Assembly: GCF_009193215.1 (NCBI RefSeq)
Contig: NZ_VYVA01000005.1
Span: 62,001-126,000 of the forward strand
Reading direction: 5' to 3'
DNA: 64,000 nt
Source: Flavicella marina
Lineage (GTDB): Bacteria > Bacteroidota > Bacteroidia > Flavobacteriales > Flavobacteriaceae
Shown one piece after another: positions 60,931-64,000 of this stretch (within the stretch, counting starts at the first letter, position 1; each line of letters starts with the position of its first letter). Both the position numbers and the translations under genes were made by a program. Below the pieces are notes generated by a model. The model was not told the origin of the DNA. It was given only the letters and a program-made list of their open reading frames with translations, and made no database searches.

Positions 60931-62409
60931 TTATTTTTTTACTTGGTAATTTTCGCAAAGATATACCCAGAATTTGCGACTGTCTTTTCCGTTGATTTTT
61001 ATGATGATAGGCTCAAGTTCTGTGACTTGAGAGAAATATTGATCTAGTTCTGTGCGCTGTCCACCATGTTTGTTATGGTTTTTAAATCGCTTGTCTGAGT
61101 CTAAGAATAATGCATTTTTACCATTCAAAAGTGTCAAATCATCACCGATATAATCAAAATGCAAAGCAGGTTTTCCGATAATATTTTGAGCATAAATCTT
61201 TTGATTGCTAAAAAACGTCATACAAGCAGTTGTTTTGTAACCGTCATCAGAAAAAATAAAGGTGTCAGGGTAATTGTTTTGTAGTTTCTCTGTTTCATGA
61301 ACTAACTCTTTCCAACCGACCCAAGTATCATCACTTTTAATTGGAGCAACATAAAATAATATTTGCACACTTACTAAAAGGTGGATCAGACCAGAAATGT
61401 ATACATGTGTTTTGATGTGTTTCTTTTTTATAAACATCGTCGAGATAAGCACCCCTGTAATATAGGATGGCATCATCCAATTTAGTTTTACCCAATAAAC
61501 AGGTGTCAGTAAAAAGAAACCTAAAAAAGTCGGTAAGAAAAATGCAAATAGAAATAACGTTTTGTCAGAAGGTAGCTTAAACTTTGTTACTGCTTTTTTG
61601 ATGTATTTGTAGAGAAGTGTGAAAAAAGTTAATAATAATATAGGAAGTAACAAGAATATTTGGTGTCCGATGGCTCCAAAAAAATATTTCGGTTGAATTT
61701 GAAATTTAGATATACTACCGGTTCTATCCGAGGATTGGAACAAAAATGACGCAAATTCATTTTGATAATTCCAGTACCAAACTGGAAACGTAACCAGAGC
61801 TGATAGTATAAGTGAGCTCCATAGCCAAGGAGATACAAGTAGTTTTCGGTACTTGTTAGAGAATGCTAAAAAGGCTAGTAATCCTATTTGTAGTAATAGC
61901 GCGGTGTATTTGCTGTCAAAGGCGAGTCCCATCGCAATACCTCCCAAAATCCAATAGGTTTTGTTGTTTTCAAAAATAGCCTTGTACAAGCAAATTAATG
62001 AAAGTGTCCAGAATAAAATTAACGGAACGTCAGGTGTTGAGTTGAAGCTTAAAATTGAGATAAATACTGTAGTACTCATGAGTACTAGTGCATTGTTCAG
62101 TTTAGGTTTCGATAAAAAATAAGAACCTAATTTGAAGAAGCTGAACACAGAGATTGAGGTGACTATAAAATCGGCCATTTTCACTACAAATACGGTTTTG
62201 CCAAATATTGAAGTGAAAAGACGTAAGATATAACCAATCATTCCAGGATGATCGAAATAAGAGAGGGAAAGGTTCTCTCCATAAAAATGATAGTATGCAT
62301 CTTGAGGCATTAGTCCCATAAACGGCAATAAGAACAATCGGAATAATTGGAAACCGATAACAATACTAAGTGCGGGATACGTTTTTAAAAAAAGCTGAAC
62401 TCTATTCAT
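60931..62409 (-). CDS. GT39-type (ArnT/PMT-like) membrane glycosyltransferase
   Basis: 492 aa with about 10-12 membrane helices. The first loop has the acidic residues used by polyprenyl-phosphate-dependent enzymes: [22 protein letters not shown] (the D/E...YFDHPP-like motif of PMT_2/ArnT proteins). A soluble C-terminal domain (about 360-490) follows. It transfers a sugar from a polyprenyl-phosphate donor to a lipid or protein on the outer face of the inner membrane; donor and acceptor are unknown. Its start overlaps the trmD stop by 8 bp, so it may be co-transcribed with trmD. Confidence 0.85.
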   Translation of the reverse strand: MNRVQLFLKTYPALSIVIGFQLFRLFLLPFMGLMPQDAYYHFYGENLSLSYFDHPGMIGYILRLFTSIFGKTVFVVKMADFIVTSISVFSFFKLGSYFLSKPKLNNALVLMSTTVFISILSFNSTPDVPLILFWTLSLICLYKAIFENNKTYWILGGIAMGLAFDSKYTALLLQIGLLAFLAFSNKYRKLLVSPWLWSSLILSALVTFPVWYWNYQNEFASFLFQSSDRTGSISKFQIQPKYFFGAIGHQIFLLLPILLLTFFTLLYKYIKKAVTKFKLPSDKTLFLFAFFLPTFLGFFLLTPVYWVKLNWMMPSYITGVLISTMFIKKKHIKTHVYISGLIHLLVSVQILFYVAPIKSDDTWVGWKELVHETEKLQNNYPDTFIFSDDGYKTTACMTFFSNQKIYAQNIIGKPALHFDYIGDDLTLLNGKNALFLDSDKRFKNHNKHGGQRTELDQYFSQVTELEPIIIKINGKDSRKFWVYLCENYQVKK

Positions 62410-63079
62410 CTAGCAATTCGGGTTTGATTTGTTTGGTTCTTTCATAAGCTTGTTCTGATCTCCATTCGTCGATTTTTGGAAAATTACCTGAGAGCAATAT
62501 TTCTGGAACATCAGCTCCTTTGTATGAGGCTGGTCGAGTGTAGACAGGTGGTGATAGTAAATCGTCTTGAAAAGAATCTGTCAATGCAGAAGTTTCATCT
62601 CCAAGAACACCCGGAATCAACCTGATCACGCTATCACATAAAACTGCAGCACCTAACTCACCACCACTCAGTACATAATCACCAATTGAAATTTCTTTGG
62701 TAATGAATAAATCACGAACTCTTTGATCGACACCTTTATAATGACCACACAACACAATGATATTTTCTTTTAAAGAAAGCGTATTGGCTGTTGATTGGTT
62801 TAGTATGGGAGCATCAGGAGTCATATATATAATCTCGTCGTAATCTCTTTCAGATTTTAGTTTAGAGATGCATTTGTCGATAGGTTCGATCATCAATACC
62901 ATTCCGGCACCCCCACCAAATTGATAGTCGTCAATCTTATTGTATTTATTGAGAGCGTAGTCTCTTAAATTGTGAAAATGAACTTCAGCTAAGCCTTTGT
63001 CTTGTGCTCTTTTTAATATTGAGTATTCAAAAGGACTTTTGATTAATTCTGGGGATACGGTAATAATATCAATTCTCAT
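62402..63079 (-). CDS. trmD: tRNA (guanine-N1)-methyltransferase
   Basis: 225 aa SPOUT methyltransferase of TrmD type: [53 protein letters not shown] and the knotted SAM-binding [19 protein letters not shown] are diagnostic. It makes m1G37 in tRNAs reading CCN, CGG and CUN codons and prevents frameshifting. A TATCTTTG box lies only 5 bp upstream of the start. Confidence 0.97.
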   Translation of the reverse strand: MRIDIITVSPELIKSPFEYSILKRAQDKGLAEVHFHNLRDYALNKYNKIDDYQFGGGAGMVLMIEPIDKCISKLKSERDYDEIIYMTPDAPILNQSTANTLSLKENIIVLCGHYKGVDQRVRDLFITKEISIGDYVLSGGELGAAVLCDSVIRLIPGVLGDETSALTDSFQDDLLSPPVYTRPASYKGADVPEILLSGNFPKIDEWRSEQAYERTKQIKPELLDE

Positions 63080-63083
63080 TTTG

Positions 63084-63091
63084 CAAAGATA
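63084..63091 (-). promoter_or_regulatory. -7 box TATCTTTG for trmD
   Basis: TATCTTTG on the minus strand, 4 bp before the ATG, which would give a nearly leaderless transcript. The -33 position is not convincing. Confidence 0.4.
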
Positions 63092-63132
63092 CTTATTTCA
63101 GTCAACTGACTATTTAATTTTTTAAGAGTAGT

Positions 63133-63978
63133 TTATTTTTGGGATAAGATCATTCTGTCGTTTCCGAAAATATCTTTTTTTAATTTGTTTTTTTTGAATC
63201 CCTTCTCTCTTAACATATCAAGAGTTTGTTGACCGAGATATTGATTGATTTCAAAAAACAATTTTCCGTTCTCTGTTAAATGTGTAAAGGCTAAATCAGC
63301 TATTTTCTTGTAAAATACAAGTGCGTTGTTGTCATCGACAAATAATGCTGTGTGTGGTTCGTACTCTAAAACGTTTTTTTTGATTTCTTCTTTTTCTAGC
63401 TCTCTGACATATGGCGGGTTGCTAACAATAATGTCAAAATTTTCTATGAATTTTTCTGTGGATAAAATATCTTGTTTCGTAAACTTAATAGTAACGTGGT
63501 TGTGCTTGGCGTTTTTTTCTGCTACCATCAATGCAAGTTCTGAAACATCAATCGCTATTACTTGCGCACTGGGTAAATTCTTAGCGAGAGAGATAGCAAT
63601 GCAACCACTCCCTGTTCCAATGTCTAATATTTTTAAGGGAGTACTTTTGTTTGAAGATTGAATGATCCAGTCCACCAATTCTTCGGTTTCTGGACGTGGA
63701 ATGAGTACGTTTTCGTTTACCTCAAATGGTAGGCTGTAGAATTCAGTTTCTTTTGTGATGTACTGAACTGGAGTTTCTTTTTTTAATAACTCAATTGCCC
63801 TTGTAAAATACGTTTTTTCTTGTTCTGTTATCGATTTGGTAGGATTCAAAGCCTTGTCTATTCGAGACATTTTTAGTTTGAATTCGGTAAGTATATGATA
63901 AAACGATTCGATTTCTGAGTCAGGATACATTCCTGATAATTCTTCATGAAAAAACGATTTTAATGTAGAGATATTCAT
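63133..63978 (-). CDS. prmC: release-factor glutamine methyltransferase
   Basis: 281 aa. N-terminal helical domain (STLKSFFHEELSGMYPDSEI), then the SAM-binding Rossmann fold with ILDIGTGSGCIAISLA and the glutamine-recognising NPPYV (IVSNPPYVRELE). It methylates the GGQ glutamine of release factors RF1 and RF2. RPETEELVDW precedes the SAM motif, as in other PrmC/HemK proteins. A TACTTTTG box (minus strand, 63984-63991) lies just upstream of the ATG. Confidence 0.96.
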   Translation of the reverse strand: MNISTLKSFFHEELSGMYPDSEIESFYHILTEFKLKMSRIDKALNPTKSITEQEKTYFTRAIELLKKETPVQYITKETEFYSLPFEVNENVLIPRPETEELVDWIIQSSNKSTPLKILDIGTGSGCIAISLAKNLPSAQVIAIDVSELALMVAEKNAKHNHVTIKFTKQDILSTEKFIENFDIIVSNPPYVRELEKEEIKKNVLEYEPHTALFVDDNNALVFYKKIADLAFTHLTENGKLFFEINQYLGQQTLDMLREKGFKKNKLKKDIFGNDRMILSQK

Positions 63979-63983
63979 GGAGG

Positions 63984-63991
63984 CAAAAGTA
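63984..63991 (-). promoter_or_regulatory. -7 box TACTTTTG for prmC
   Basis: TACTTTTG on the minus strand, 5 bp upstream of the start codon; matches TAnnTTTG. The -33 element would lie outside the window. Confidence 0.4.
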
Positions 63992-64000
63992 CATTAAATA

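Overview
The window looks like a chromosome segment from a marine member of the Flavobacteriaceae (Bacteroidota). The DNA is AT-rich. Several genes have Bacteroidetes-type -7 boxes (TAnnTTTG), leaders are short and Shine-Dalgarno signals are weak. One very large surface protein carries a type IX secretion C-terminal signal and calcium-binding TSP3 repeats. Housekeeping genes at the right end (rplS, trmD, prmC, monomeric icd) are of flavobacterial type.

Positions 1 to about 30.6 kb read as an accessory island. (a) 1-10.7 kb is a defence block: the C-terminal part of an unrecognised large protein, a MutT-like NUDIX hydrolase, an MrcB_N-HNH nuclease, a MazG-like / DUF2075-helicase pair, a Myb/SANT-like protein, and an McrB (with two EVE-like domains) / McrC pair. 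(b) 10.9-21.5 kb is a tight three-gene minus-strand operon encoding 1690-aa, 1614-aa and 220-aa proteins. The last has an L,D-transpeptidase (YkuD-like) signature; the two giants are essentially unrecognised. This is the best candidate for an undescribed system. (c) 21.5-30.4 kb holds small cassette-like modules separated by recurring inverted or direct repeats: a lone membrane protein; a metal module (DUF6660 protein, TonB receptor, Fur-family regulator, ICMT-like enzyme) with two copies of a candidate Fur-family operator; a CDF metal exporter between two exact 24-bp repeats; and a four-gene cluster with a DUF5675 protein and a divergent small regulator-like gene. The right edge of the island is marked by a truncated tRNA 3' end with its normal terminator, which looks like an attachment-site scar.

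Positions 30.9-45.7 kb carry a secreted adenosine deaminase, a large protein fusing a RecQ helicase and a UvrD-type helicase whose N-terminal exonuclease has lost its first catalytic motif through a small deletion, a 2376-aa T9SS surface protein, and a DUF4251 protein.

Positions 45.7-57.8 kb form a sugar catabolic locus: zinc alcohol dehydrogenase, UxaA, UxaB, an amidohydrolase-type lactonase, an SDR, a FucP-type transporter and a RhaM-type mutarotase in one operon, then KDG kinase and KDPG aldolase in a second. Two paralogous LacI regulators flank them, each with its own repeated palindromic operator. No uronate isomerase (uxaC) is present, so tagaturonate is best explained as coming from L-galactonate. 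The locus therefore encodes a plausible complete route from L-galactose (or a similar L-sugar) to pyruvate and glyceraldehyde-3-phosphate, which fits a marine bacterium consuming red-algal galactans.

Positions 57.9-64 kb are core genes: NADP isocitrate dehydrogenase, ribosomal protein L19, a GT39-like membrane glycosyltransferase, TrmD and PrmC, all on the minus strand.
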